Positions 45,841 to 59,700 of a stretch of DNA of 64,000 bases are shown here, piece by piece. How positions within the stretch are numbered: position 1 is the stretch's first letter; the number at the start of each line of letters is the position of its first letter. Below the pieces are notes generated by a model. The model did not search any database and had not been told where the DNA came from. It saw only the letters and a list, made by a program, of their open reading frames with translations. The position numbers and the translations under genes were made by a program. The stretch is from Pyrenochaeta sp. MPI-SDFR-AT-0127 (lineage: Eukaryota; Ascomycota; Dothideomycetes; Pleosporales; Cucurbitariaceae). The stretch lies in the NCBI GenBank assembly GCA_020747015.1, contig JAGTJM010000064.1, positions 62,001 through 126,000 of the forward strand, in the 5' to 3' direction.

Positions 45841-47144
45841 CTACTCCTCCGGAACGAGTACACCACTCTCTTCAACTTTCTTCCCATCCTCAAAGAGCCC
45901 ACTACCCTCACTCTTCTCCTCAACCTCACTAGGCTGCACAACCTGCCTCCCTTTCCAGCCCCTCATCATGTTATCCATCTTCTTCCTCATTCCATACTGC
46001 ATCCACAGAGGAAAGCCTCGAATTCTCGGTGCTACAAGCCACGCTGCCTCTGGCAAAGTCAAATGTTTTGACTTCCCGCCCAGGACCGATTTGACGATTT
46101 CTTCCGCAACGGTCTCGGGGAAGAGAGCTTTGCTGTCGAAGCCCTCAAACAGGGCGGTGCGCGTGTAGCCCTGGCACATGAGCACAGTGCGAACCTTGGG
46201 CGCTTTGTAGTGGGTTACTAGCTCCGAGGCGAGGCCTTCGTGGAAGGACACAGCAGCGCTCTTGCTCGCGGCATAATCGACCATGGAAGGTGCTGTTACG
46301 TATCCCGCCAAACTTGCTACTGTTACAATCATGCCATGGTTGTTCTTGACCATGCTAGGCAAGAACTGCTGCGTGAGATAGTAGTGGCTGAATGTGTTGA
46401 CTTTGAAGGTCAAGTTGAGGTCCTTCTCCGAAGTATCGAGGATGGTTTTCCCGCGCGCGACTCCAGCATTATTGATTAGGACGGTGGGGTTTCCGAGGGA
46501 GGATCGGATAGCGGAAGCGGCCTCCGCGATGGAGGATGGAGACGAGAGGTCGCATTTGAAGAAGCGGACGGATGGTGGTGCTGCTCAGTTTCAGTAGAGC
46601 TCTCTCTATGCCAAATCTCGATGCCGAAAGCCAGAAAAAAGACCAAGTGGAGAGATTACTCACCCTCATAGGTCAGCTCCTGCACATCTAGTACCGCAAC
46701 CTTGATGCCCTTCTCCGCGAGCAGCTTTACAACGATCTTGCCAATGCCATCACTGCCTCCCGTCACCACCACCACCTCACGACTCCATACATATGTATCA
46801 TTGGTCCAATTGTTTGTCACGGCGTTATTCAGCCATGAATTGACGCTACTCAGCAACCCAAACGCAAGCAGCGACTTCAAGTGCTTGAAGGCTGTGCCAT
46901 GCTGTGCAGCAAGGATGTTGCCCTGGGTTGTGTACTTGGCGGCAAGGAGGAGAGGAAGGGTGATGGCTGGATTGAGTGCGGTGAGCTTGAGCAGACGGCC
47001 AATGGTGTCGCCTGTCACGCCTGGCCGTAGTGTCAGTGATCAATGGCCGCCCCAAATGGTGGATACTTTGATTCTAGACAAGCATCTTCCGACGAAGCTG
47101 AACGTACCTTCACGCGCAAGGCTCCACTCGCTTCGAATTGGCAT
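45841..47144 (-). CDS. Short-chain dehydrogenase/reductase (retinol/steroid dehydrogenase-like)
   Basis: NAD(P)-dependent oxidoreductase, about 377 aa, three exons (introns 47021-47107 and 46581-46663, both in frame). A hydrophobic N-terminal region (NPAITLPLLLAAKYTT; SLLAFGLLSSVNSW) suggests membrane or lipid-droplet association. The Rossmann fold has the cofactor motif TGGSDGIGK at about 99-107, NNAG at 168-171, and the catalytic triad Ser221 and Tyr234-x3-Lys238 (VDYAASK). The proline/glycine C-terminal region after RTALFEGF and the acidic tail are unremarkable. Length and order match membrane-linked SDRs such as DHRS/RDH types. Start chosen because exon 1 (MPIRSEWSLARE) splices cleanly onto GVTGDTIGRLLKL. 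The physiological substrate is unknown. Confidence 0.93.
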
Positions 47145-47778
47145 CTTGTTGAATCACAAGCGCAGAAGCCTCGAAAGATGAAATGTAGAAGCTGTAGAGA
47201 TACGCTGCGCAGCTAACAATGCACCGTCAGACGCCTCACATGTTGCGCGCCAGCCTATTTAAAGCACGACTGTCAGCCTGGGAGCTTTTTGGACACTGGC
47301 GCAATTCCAGATGGTCAAGGATGCGGGGTTGGCGGCTTGGGGGTAAGCATGTCGCCCCACAACAACCGAGGAACAGCCTTGAGCGATAGCCACGCGACAA
47401 GCACATGTCACGACGCTCTCCTTGGGCCGAGATTGATAAGATTGGAGTCTATCTAGAGGAGAGTTCGATCATCCAAGCCAGGCCAAGGCACACTTTTCAG
47501 CACAATAAGATGTTCAGGTTGATTCAGTGTGATGACAAGAAGTTAAGTACGAATAATGATTATCTGTAGTTCTGCCTTTGCCTTTGCCGCACATGCATAT
47601 ATATATATACACAATCGCAAGTGCGTGTGCTCAGACAACCGCCATGTAGCCAAACTCCAAGAAAGAAATACGCAAGGAAATTCGTGAGGTATGCCGTCGA
47701 CAACGCCGTATGCAAAAAGCGCTCATGCTAAAAACACAGACCGAATTGAAGTCTTTTCCAAATGCAAATGCACACCCT
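47145..47778. other. Intergenic spacer with a short AT microsatellite
   Basis: Promoter side of the SDR gene and 3' side of the giant gene. A (ta)n run lies near 47597-47610. No gene seen. Confidence 0.55.
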
Positions 47779-50700
47779 CTATATCACATTACTCCCAGCT
47801 CCACTCAGATCCATCACTGAGCTCTCAGGCGCAATACTCGTCATACGACTTGCTCTCGAGTTCGGTCGGTCAATCTCCATTGCTCCGCTCATCATCCTGA
47901 CCACTTTCTTATTTTGAGGTCTTGCGACCAGTACTTGTGCAGGACAGACTACAATCTCGTCCTCGCCTTCGCCAAAGTCATCGCCCTTCTTCACAACAAG
48001 CGGGAAGAGCACGATCTTGACTATTGCTCCACGCGCTTCTAATTCGTCATTCGATGTTGTCTCGCCAGACCGCTCGTTCATGAGGGAAGCGTTGAATGTT
48101 ACTTTTGCGACCAAGTCGCCGTTGGTGTCGTACTCTGGTTGGAGTGGCGGAAGCATAATGTATTCTGCGCGCTGTGTGCGCATTTCAATCGACAGTTCAA
48201 CTGCCAAGCGCATGACGTTGCGCAGTGACTCCTGGATCTGCCGTTGCAGATGCGATGGCGGCGAAAGGAGGGTAGAAAGCGTGCTGTAGATCTCATGTAC
48301 AACAGCTTCCGTGTCTTGAGCGCGCTGTTGCATGAATGGCTCCCTCCTCGAAAGGAGCGTAAGTGTAATAGCTCGCCATTGAGCCACAGCGCGTGGTGGA
48401 CCTGGCGAAGTATTAGTTTTTGCTCGTATTTGAAACCAGAGCATGCACTTACCAACTTCCGACAATGTCTTCTCCAGCGACTTCAACTTCTGTCGCTGTT
48501 CTCTGTCCATACCAAAAAGGTACCTCGTAAAAACATACTCCCAAATCATGGTCATGACCACAGACATAAACACATCTCGTCGCTTCACGCGGTCCGCTAA
48601 TAGTGAATCGACATCCGAGCCATCAAGAATGGCATTGTCTAAGCGAGTGTCAATCTTTTGGCGCGTCGAGGTGTCGAGTCGTGTGTCCGCCGAGATTTCG
48701 GAAGACAGCCGGCAAGCTCGAGTATCAGAGAATTTGCTGAATCGTAGCACCCATTGCTGGACATGTTGACAGAGTTGCTGGCATGCGCTGTCAAAGTAGT
48801 CCTCATCGCGGATGGTGAGGAAGCTTTCGCTGGGCTTCTTGGACGCCAGTATCTGCTTCTGCAGAGCCTTGACTTGTTCGCGTGCGCTGACAAGTTCTTT
48901 ATTGAGTCGATCGATTTCAGCTTTGCGATCATCCAGCACGATGCCTATTTCACCTCGAATTGCCTCCTCCATGCCTCTTGTCATCTGATTGTGCTTTGTT
49001 CGAAGTGCCTCAAGCTCCCTTTGCGAGGTTTCCCATTGTTGATGGACAAGCTGGCCTTCAGACTGAAGATGTGCATACCGCTCATTGGTATCGTTAGTGA
49101 GATTACGATTGGCCTCTGTCAGGGTATTGTTAAGCTCAGTCAGACGTGTAATCTCTTCCTGTAGCCTCTGAAGAGTGTCTTTGAGCTGCGCAATATCGAT
49201 GTCCCTTTGATGAATCTCTCGATCACGTGCTTCCACAGCCTCGGCCACCAGCTGCTCGTCGACTTGGCGCTGGTGTTGTGCAGCCTGCAGGATTTCCTCG
49301 GCCTTGCTCTTTGCGTCCTCGAGAGAGTGATTTTGCGCTGCAAGCTGGTCGAGTTGCGATTGCAAGTCTAGTATTTGCATGCTTTGACGTTTGCGCACGC
49401 TTGGTGGGCGCGTTGGTGACATTGGCGACCCTTGGGCCTCGCCCCATGCCTCCTGCAAAATGTCGTTAGCATTCCACGTCACAACTGTCGCATCAACGTT
49501 GAGGGAACTTACATAAGTTTCGGCCATGCTGGCCCGGCGACCCTTGCCTTCTCCCCGGACTGGATCGTATTTAGACGCGGCTGCGATGCCCGCGATGGCT
49601 GCTGTCGCTCCAGCCGCGAGCGCAATGCCTGAGAGGTTGGGTTGCGCGTTCTTAGCGTCTTGCGCACTGACATCGCCAAGCCTGGAAGCAGACCTCAGGT
49701 CACCTGACGCGCTCCTGTCCACTCGTCGCAAAGAGTGCGTGGAACGGTTGCTTGCTGAGCTCAAGGGCCTTTCTTGATCGGGAGACCTAAGCTTTGCAAT
49801 GTTGCTCATGGATCGTTCGCTACGAACGCTAGGTGAACGCTGTTCAGCCATATGCTGCTTGATTGGGTCTGCACTTGGAGATGAGCGCGGCAGTCGACGA
49901 GCTGGACTGAGGGTCATGGAGCGGTCAACACTTTCGTGAACTTGATGCCATGGCGAGTCTTTTGATGGCGTGATTCTTCCGCCAGATGTATCAAGCACTG
50001 GAGGTACAACTTTACGACTTGACGCGGTCGGGGTAACTGGAGGTGGGGACTTCAGACGCTCCGAGAAAGACTTTTGGCTTCCAGTGTGACGGGCCGATTT
50101 CACTCCTCGCTCTGGAGCCCCTACGTCGGTGATTGATCGCCCTTTCTTATGCAACGGAGAGTCATCCGGACTGGACTCTTTGATCGTGTCAAGTTGTTGA
50201 TTGCTGGGGGTGTGTGCGTGCTTGGGGGTGGGTGTCGCCAGCGCAGCGCTCTTGCCAGATTTCTTCTCGCTTGGGTCGCCAAATAGGGATTGGTATGGCT
50301 CCTTCTGCTTGACTTCCCTTGTAGGCGATGTCTGATCATGCTGCGACCCCGTCTGGGATTTCTTAAGCTTTCGTGAAGATTCACTGTTGTCTCTGATAGG
50401 AGTGTGTGCCACTTTAGGGCTGTCGCGAGCGGGTGTTTTGGGCGCGACTATCGGTGATGTACCGTATGCGCGCGTAGAGGGCGAGGAGTCAAACAAGTAT
50501 GAGGTTCGCTCCTTTGTTGCATAGTCTGTGCCAGACGGAGTTGTGACGCCCGCAAACGTTGGATATTCTGGAAGTGACGGGCTCTCTTCCACGTCCCGGT
50601 GGCCTTCAAGTGCACGCGTGGGTTCGTTGAGTGGAGTCTTCGGCTCTTTGGACTGTCGCTTCTTCTCGCGAATCAACTTCTCCGCTGATTCGGAATAACC

Positions 50701-53700
50701 TTGCGGGATGGTCGGACTATAGGCAGAATCATGGTAGCCACTATCACGTGTACTCTCCTGAAATTGCGGAGCAGCTGCTTGAGTTGGAGAATCAGCCACG
50801 TGTACAGCGCTATCTCGGACACCGGCGAAAGACCACGTCGGCTCGATTACTGGCGTGAGTCCACGAGTGGTATTCGATGGTTCTTCGGGCGCATTAATAA
50901 TTGGATGGGAGGGAGTAACATCAAATTCTGAGCGTTCAGCTGCAGCCGAAATTTGCGGGAGCGAAGCCGGTTTGTGCGCCACAGCTGGAGTGGTTGGATA
51001 AACCTCCACAGTATGCAGTCGCTTTCCTTGCGGCTGCTCTTCGTCAGAGGATACTGGATGTGTCCGTCGTTTGTGGGGTTCGTAAGCTGCAGGCTGTGTA
51101 ACGTGGATGGCCTTGTCTTTGACCACGTCTTTGGTCTCACTCTCGGACGGCAACCCTCGCTTAAGATTTTCGTCTCCGTCGTGTATCTCTTTTGGCTTCC
51201 CGGGCCCAAGCTCAGTCTCAACCTCTGCTATACCCTTCCTACTCTTTTTGCCTTTCTTTTGTGACGGTGAGGCCCATTTATCCATCTCCGCCTTATCCCC
51301 TCTCGTTTTCTCAGTTAATTGTCGTGTAGTCTCCTCCGATCCTACGACGTGTGGGAATGGATATTCGCCGCCTTCACCTTCAATCAATGCTGTCGACTCC
51401 TGATCTACTGTTGCAGATGAAATGGGGATGTCATCGACAGCCAACTTCCTAGCTACTTTCTTGTCCTCCTTTATTACACTGCTAGTCTTCTCCTTTTTCA
51501 ATTTTTTACCCCTCTTCGGCATTTCGTCCCAGAAATCATCCGTTGTCCTCTTTTGTTGTGCGTTTCTTACCAAGCCTTCTTCTTGATCAAATATAGTCAA
51601 TGGCACGGAAGACGAAGGCAAAGCCGTGTCGAGCTCGACTTCGCGGACAGTGGAGTCAGCCGAAGTCTCAACAGCAAGAGGCACATCTGCATGAGTCTCG
51701 ATCGCCGGAGTCTTAGCAGCTGCATACTCAACACTATTCTCTACAAGCGAAGCTCGTTTCTTATCCTTCTTTGCCTTCTTGCTTGTCTTCGTTGTTGTTG
51801 CCGGCCAAGAGTCATATTCCTCGGTCTTGTCTGGACCTTGCGAGGTCTCGAACGGTGCAGCACGTTGGCTGTCAGAAGGGTTCATCACTATTTTATTTTC
51901 GAAAGATTCTTCCGGCTCGTCCATTGGCTTCTCTTCGATGATGGTCGGCTTACGGGCGGGCATATCAATCTCTGTTGACGTATTTGGGAGTGATGCGCGC
52001 TTTTTCTTTCCCTTCGCATTCTTCGCCTTGGTTGACGACCAAAGTTCTTCTGGATCGGCAGCCTCAAGCACTCCAGGAGGTGTTTTCCGTCTCGAGAAGG
52101 CCGGATCGTTAAGTACATCTAGTGGATCGAAAGAAACAGCATCCGTTGAAGCCATTGCAACTTCAATTGGCGGCAGCACGTCGGGCTTCGCGTGCTTAGC
52201 AGGCTGCATCTTCGGGGAAGACGAGAATGAAGAGGAACGACTCAAGTTACCGAGCCTCGAAGTGTTGGCTCTCTCCTTTGCAGTCGCTACCTCGTCATCG
52301 GGAGCAATGTCACGATTTTGGTGGGCAGAGGTAGAGCGGTGGAAAGAAGGGTCATTGACTGCATAGCCAGGGTCAAAGCCAGATTCCTGGAGACTTGCTG
52401 CAACAGTTGCGGCAAATCCATAGTCATCCTCAGGAGACTTTGAGGGTAGTCGATTCCCAGATGCAGCTCGTGATGCGATACGTGCCTCGGATGTTGGGAG
52501 CAGGATAGGCGTTACCGATCGGGATTGGTTCTCGTACTGCTCGGCAAGGTTCTTAACGCTCCCAGTGCCTTCCTTACGTAGCCCGCGTTCTGAGGTGAGG
52601 TCATCTTGCGGTGCACCATGCTCAAACAAGGCAGCCAATCTGTGCTTCTGGGACGTCTTCTTTATCAAGGCCGGCGGTTGAGGTTCCTCAAGTGCCTTGA
52701 TGGACGTCTGAGGAATGGTTGCCGACAAATCATCAGGGGTCTTACTCATATCTCGCACGACATGCTCCCCAATTTGGTCGCTCGGAACTCTGGCGCCGTG
52801 GCGTCCTCGTGATGCTTCAACGGCCTGCTCCTTCAAAGTATCCGGTTCGAAAGACATAGTAGGGCTTTCGTCGAACGGAGCATCGGTTTTCTTGGACTTC
52901 CGCTTCTCTTTCTTGGACTTCTTGGAAGATATTGAGGCTTCTGGCTCGAGCTTTGATATTACCATTCGAGCATCAGTGGGATCTTGGATAACGTCTCGAG
53001 TGGTAGACACAACTTCATCCAAATTCGGTTCGGTCAAGGTTTTGGGCGAGACTTTGTACTCACGCTTCTCTGCAATGGTATTTTGTGGTGGAAGCGTCAA
53101 ATTATACTCCATCTCGGGTTGTGCCTCCACATCAGGATCAGTGCCGTCTGCAGGAGTATCGACCACCACTCGCTCATCCATGGCTCTTGTCGCGGCTTCC
53201 AAAGCATGAGGACCGGCGTCGAACAGCACATTTTGTTCAGTGTGTTCAGAGACTATCGGAAGAGAAACTTCTTTGGTTCCCTCGACCTCGGACGCTATGA
53301 CTGCTGGAGGTAGTGCGTCGGTAGAATGATATGATTGAGTTGGGTGTTCGGCGGATTGGACGGCCTCCGCTATTTCTACCTCTTCGGTCTTCTCAGGCTC
53401 CGTAAATTCTTCAATTGTCTCCTTCTTCTTGCCCTTCTTCTTGTCCTTTTTACTCTGCTTGCGCGTAAGAGCAGGTGCAATGATAGCTTCGGTGATGACA
53501 GGGACGCTTTGAACATCCCCAGTATTATCATGTTCATCGATTGCTGGAGGAGGCTCGATTTGCTTGGTCCGTGGGAGAAAGTCGGAAGTGGTAACATCTG
53601 GCTCGGTAAAGGATTGCGAAGCTGTGGCAGAGCCGGGTTCGGGAGCGCTCATGCTAGTGGAGTGTGTATCGGGGTCATCGGGCGTTGGAACATTGCCGTG

Positions 53701-56700
53701 GCGCATACCCAGGAGAGGAGTATGCTGCTCTTCGGGCGCTCCCTCAGTGTATTCCATGCTCACATCCTCTTTTTCGGTCCTGCTTGGTTTAAGTTGATAT
53801 GGCGTATCGACCATTGCTGCATTCGCCACCATGGGCTCGATTGAACGGTCCAACAGGCTGTTATTCACATGCACCTCGTGCTGCACAACAGGAACTTCGG
53901 ACACTGTCTCCTTGACAGACTCTTGAATATTGGGTAGACGTTCTACATCCATGAGTGGCTCCTCAGGCTCGTCCCACGGTAAATTAGCTTGCTTGGCTTT
54001 CTTCTTGTCTTTCTTGCTGAGCTTGCGGGTCAAGGGAGGCGACTCTGTGGTAAGAACATCTTGCTGCTCGCTGATCTGCGGCAGAACATGACTTCTGAGA
54101 GCCTCCTCAACCATTGGAGTCAGTACTACTTCCTCCACCCCTTCCGAGAATGTGTCGTCTTGAGCGAACGAAGCAGCTTTGGCCTGTTTCTTCTTGTCTT
54201 TCTTGCTCAGTTTGCGGGACAGTGAAGGGCGCTCCTCGAGAGTGGTGTCTTGAGTGTCAGGTACGATAGTTGGCAGAATTTCTTCCGTAGCCGGAGTAGC
54301 ATCTGGTAGGGTCGATTTGGGGTCAGATTCAGCATATTCGCGACCCTCAGTTGGCGTCGCGTCAAAAGCGATCTCAGGTTGGAAGAATGAATCGTCGACT
54401 GTAGCTGATTGCTTAGATTTCTTCTTGTCCTTCTTGCTGAGCTTTCGCGACGGCACTGGCAACTCTTCCGCTAGTTCTTGGCTGCCTGTTACAAGGGTAG
54501 TGGGCGCCTCAAGTTCCGTGGAGGCAGATTGATTGACGCCTGTGCTCTTAACATCGCGGGACTGAAGCGCTTGGAAAGCTTCACTGGTTAAGGGCTCAAC
54601 AGGTAATGAGAAGTCTTCTGGTGGCTGCTCCATGACTGGTTCTTGGAGCTCACCAGCTGGTGCGTTCATTTCAGCCTGCGTCTCTGATAGTTCGTCCACA
54701 TTCATTGTAGACTGCTCAGCCTTCTTTTTCTCTTTTTTGCTCAGCTTGCGAGAAGGGAGGTCAAATTTGACTGGTTCCTCTTCGACAACAGGGTTTTCGA
54801 CTATTTCCTTCGTCTCGACCGCTACCTCAGGTTCGGCTGCGGGAGTCGTCGGTTCAGAGTCATGAGTGCTGCCCTTTCCCTTCTTCGCTTTCTTTTTATC
54901 TTTCTTGCTGAGCTTGCTCACAACATCAAACATTGACGGAGGCTCTATGGTGGATAATTCGCCAAGGTTTTCATGTGCTGTGAAGGCATTGTCGAGTGCT
55001 TCAGATCGCAGCCTGAGATCGGCGACTTCATCTTGGACAGCCTTGAAGGGTGGTGAAAGCTGACCAGCTGGGATTTCAATTTCCTGGGTTTCTTGCTCTA
55101 AAGGCTGAGTAGCAGTGTCACGAGGTGGCTCTTGCGGAAAGACATCGACTGGAACAACATGACCTTGCTCAGGCTGCAGACTATGTTCCGCAACATCTTG
55201 AGTTGGAGATGCAGATCTCTCAACCTCGATCTTCGTTTCCGTGATAATCGGCAAGTCATCATGTTTGTCGATGGGCAGCTCCTGCGGAATAGCCTTTGGC
55301 GTTTCATTGATTGGCGTAACAGGTGTGGATGGCTCGCTGGTCGCTTCGTCGACATGCATCTGACCCTTCTTGCCCTTCTTCTTCTTGCTCTTCTTCGATA
55401 CAGATTGAGAGACAGAGAGCACAGAGTCATCGACCTCAGTTGGCTGCCGTTCGCTGTCTTGAAGCAGCTCGGTGACGACCGACGTGTCTTGGGCCACTGT
55501 ATCTGGCGCAGCAGTAAGTTGCGTCGTGAGTTGTGGCTGTTCGTCTAAGATTGATGCAATGACGGTCTCCTGTGGCGTTTCGGATTGCACATCGTCAGCC
55601 TGGACCTCAGCGTGCTCAACTTGATCGTTTGCAGCAACATGCTCTTCAATTAGAACGGCCGGCCCCACTGACAGTTCGGCTGGAGTCGCATCTCCGGACG
55701 TTGACTTGCTCTTCTTGGCCTTCTTCTTGTCTTTCTTCGATTTCTTGGGAGCAATGCCCCACTCATCTTCAGCTTCGTCCTTCGCGGTGTCCTGAAGTTC
55801 TCGAGTTACCTGAGGTTCTTGTAGAGCCTGTAGATCGACAGTGGTCTTGGTGGTCTGAGATGTTGATGGTTCAGATGCTTGCTCGATATCTAGAGGCTGG
55901 CCGGCGGCCTCAATGGCTCCTTCGACAACAGGCGGGGTGAATGTCGGGTCGGGAATTAGTCTACTGCCTACAATCTCAGCAGCAATAGGTGCCTCAATCT
56001 GCTCACTCGGATATTTTAACTCTGATGAGAGGTCTGTGACATTCTTCTCCTTCTTGCCCTTCTTGCCCTTGTTAGAAGTTTTGCGAGTTACTGACGTGGG
56101 CGCATCATCAGCTTCAACTACCAACGGTACTTCAACGTCTGTTATGGGCAGGCTTTCAGGCGATATAGCTGCTTCAGACCTCTCAGTCTTTCCATGTTGG
56201 TCGAGTGACTGTTCGTAAGAGGGGTGTACTTCGCCGGAAAGTGGCAAAGAGAGATCTTGTGCTTGCCTTATCTCAGACGGAGGGCTCTCAAACTCGTCCC
56301 TGAAGTTGGTCCGAAGATCGGAAGATGGCGCCAACTCGGTGACAACATGCTCAGTTTGCGCTTCGTTCACATCAGGGGGTTGTTCGATAACCTCCAAAGA
56401 CGGGCCTTCAATAGTTTCAGGCACATCGAGAGACACCGATTGCCTCTTACCCTTCTTCTCTTTCTTAGCCTTTTTGGCTTTCTTCGATGTAGTTGCCCAC
56501 TCGTCTTCAGCAGCCACTTCACGAGGGCGTTCATCGACCAATGTGACTGCACCGTCTTCAGTCATAGGCAATAATTCGTCCAGGGTGGCTTGTGGTAGCT
56601 CAAGCTTAGGCTCAACGGCTTGCGGTGGTTCTTGGCCAACATGTACAGTTTCTTGGACGTCGCGGACTTGGTCAGGCTCCGTGGGTTCTGGAGCAGGTAT

Positions 56701-59700
56701 GACTTGCACGGTCTCTTGTTCGATCCCCCGGGTGCGCTCACCGATTGGATCATTGTCAAAAGATACAGCTTCTGCTTGCTTCTGGGCCTTTTTCCTATCC
56801 TTTTTACTGAGTTTGCGGTTGAGAGTGGGCTTCTCATCGTCTACAGATTCCGAGACTTCCTGCAACGGCGCTGGCTCTTCCGCTTGAGTAGGCATCGGAG
56901 CTGACTTGCTTGATTCAGGCTCGATGACAGGTCTATCGTGGGAGTCTTCAGGTGTTTCTATAGCGATTGGGTCTGCAAGTTCAGCGACAGGAGTCTGTGA
57001 TTCCGATCGTTTGCCTTTGTTCTTCTTGCCTTTCTTCTTCGACGTGGGCAGTGCCCATTCATCAATTTCCGGCTGAGCGCCCACTGCGGGTGTTGAGGGA
57101 GGTGGGGCATCTTCATTCTGTAGCTTCTCTTCGACAAGAGCCTGTGTTGATGCGGGGAGTTCAGCTGTGACCGCCTCAGGTGTTTCTAAGGGCGTAACGA
57201 AGCTGTCGACATCGGCTATGGCTTTGTCGTCGATGACGGGCGTGGCGGCCTCAACCTTCTTCCCCTTTTTCATGCCTTTTGCTTTAGGGGCAGAAAGTGC
57301 CCAGTCGTCGACTGGCATCTCCGCCTCCTCTATTGGTGTAGGTAAAAGTGCATCCTCTGCCTCGTTTGGCTTCTCTTCAGCAATTTCTTCGAGAAGATTT
57401 GGAACGGTGGCGAGTGATGGTTCTTGTTCCTCAGGCTGAGCATTGGTAGTTTCAGTCTCGATAACAGGAAGATCATCATTAGTTATCGGTGTTGCTGTAC
57501 CGGATTTCTTCCCCTTTTTCTTACTCTTCTTCTGAGATGCAGACGGCAAGGCCCACTCATCAAAGGAAGGTCCTGGTTCTGGGATTGCCTTCGATGTCAT
57601 CGTTGGTTCAACCTGCTCGACTCTACGCTCTTGGGCGGGTAGTTCTTCTGGCGAAGCATCAGTTGGATTCTTGCCAAGAGTGATACTCTTCTCCGAGTCC
57701 TCGGCCATAACAACCTTGACAGCTTCGGATGGTGGAATATCAACCGCGACTGGTGTTGCTAAGCCCGATCTTTTCCCCTTTTTCTTGTTCTTCTTTGTAG
57801 ACGCAGACGGTGAGTTCCACTCATCAGAGGCGGGTTCGAGCTCGGCTGCCGGCATGTCTTTCGCATCAACGGGCTCCAATTCGCGTGTCTCATTAACAAG
57901 AGTGTCTTCTTGTGGCACAGCAAGCGAGTCATCGGTGGGCAGAATTTCCGCACCTGATTTTACAGGTACCGCTACAGGCTCTTGTGCGATCTCAGGCAAA
58001 ATCTCTGGGATGTCTTCATTGATTGGCGTTGCAGCACCAGACTTCTTTCCTTTCTTCTTGCTCTTCTTCCTGGAAAGCGATGGTGACGCCCATTCGTCGA
58101 CTGAGGGCTCATGTTCGGCCACGGGGATGGAAGTAGCGTCAAAATGGCTGACTTCGTGCGTCTCCTCCGCGACAGCCTTTTCCTGAAGTGTAGAAACTGG
58201 GTCATCTTCTACTCCAATTTGCTCACTGGTGGGCTGTGCAGACGCAAGCTCTTGAGTTTTCTCGGATTGTAAAACTAACGCCTCCTCGGTAGTGGGCGTA
58301 GCGGTGCCTGAATCCTTAGCTTTGGCCTTCTTCGCCTTTTTCTTATCTTTCTTGGACGTAGGGGTCGAAAAATCCTCCTCCAGTGGCATCTCAGGCTCAG
58401 TCGCTGGTATTGACGTTGGTACAGTTTCGACGATGTTAATAGCTTGAGCATCCAACGAAGACTCAAGCGTGGCCGCCTTGTCGACTTCGTTTTTGATCTC
58501 CGCGTCAGGCACTATCATGGGCTCCTGGTCTACTTGTTGTATCTCCGGAACGACTTCCTGAATTGGCGTGGCTGTGCCCGACTTCTTTCCTTTTCTGCCC
58601 TTCTTTTTGTCTTTTTTCGATGAGGAGAAACCCAAATCCTGTTCGGTGGGCGCTGACGGCTCGACGATAGCTTCAGGTAGAGACTGGACACCTTCCTGCT
58701 GTGGTAATAAAATGTTCTTCTCGAGGGACAGATCATCGTCTTGTTGAACTGGAAGTGGGTCCATGATGACTTGCTCAGGTTCTGTGATTCTCTCAGTGAC
58801 AGTTGGTTCGCCTTGCAAAGTTATGGTCTCATCGATTATGTCTTGTTGAAGCTTAGGAACACCTTCTTCAACCGGCGTCGCTGTCTCAGATGAAGTATTC
58901 GTCTTCTCAGCTTTCTCCTTCGTCGAAAGCGGAGTCCCTAAATCGTCCCCGACTGGTTGCTGAGGCTCCTCAACAGTCTCGGTGATGGGCTGGACAATGT
59001 GTGATTGCTCGGGCGGAGTATCTTCGACAAGCCCTTCCTGTGCGACGAGTGGTTCCTGTGCCACTTTATCGACCTGGATTGAACCCAAGTCCTTCGATTG
59101 AATGGGCTGAACTCCGGGATTGGCTTCAAATGAACTATCATTATCGGCTGGCAGTTTCCCCTTTCTACCCTTCTTGTTTTTATTGGACAGCAGCGACCTC
59201 CACTGATCAGGCGAAGGATCTGCCACCTGCTGGGGCGCCGTGGAAGTGGGTGCAACTCGTTTCGTCAGTCCAAATGCTGGTTTGAGCTTTACAGAAGGAA
59301 AAGCTTCAACAATATCGACACTTGGCGATTCGATGGATGACTGCTGGATCATAACGTCTCGAGATTGACTAAGGTCCTCGACACGTTTTGTAGAATCAAG
59401 TGGAGCTGAAATATCATCCACAGGTTTGGCAGTTGGGACGACATCGTCGAGCTTGTTGTCGAGAGGAACGTCGCCGATAGGTTCGGGAATGCCGGTCTCT
59501 TGCACAGACTCTTCCAACGTTGATGCGCGCTTATCTTTCTTTCCCTTCGTTTTCTTCTTAGCCGACACAGACATATCCCGCTCGTCTTCGTCCGCATTTT
59601 CTGGTTGGGGCAGGGTCGCTGTCTCAGGCTCCTCAATGGCTGTCATAGTCTTTTCAATGTGCTGAACTTCAAATGACTGGACATCAGTCGCATCCAAATT

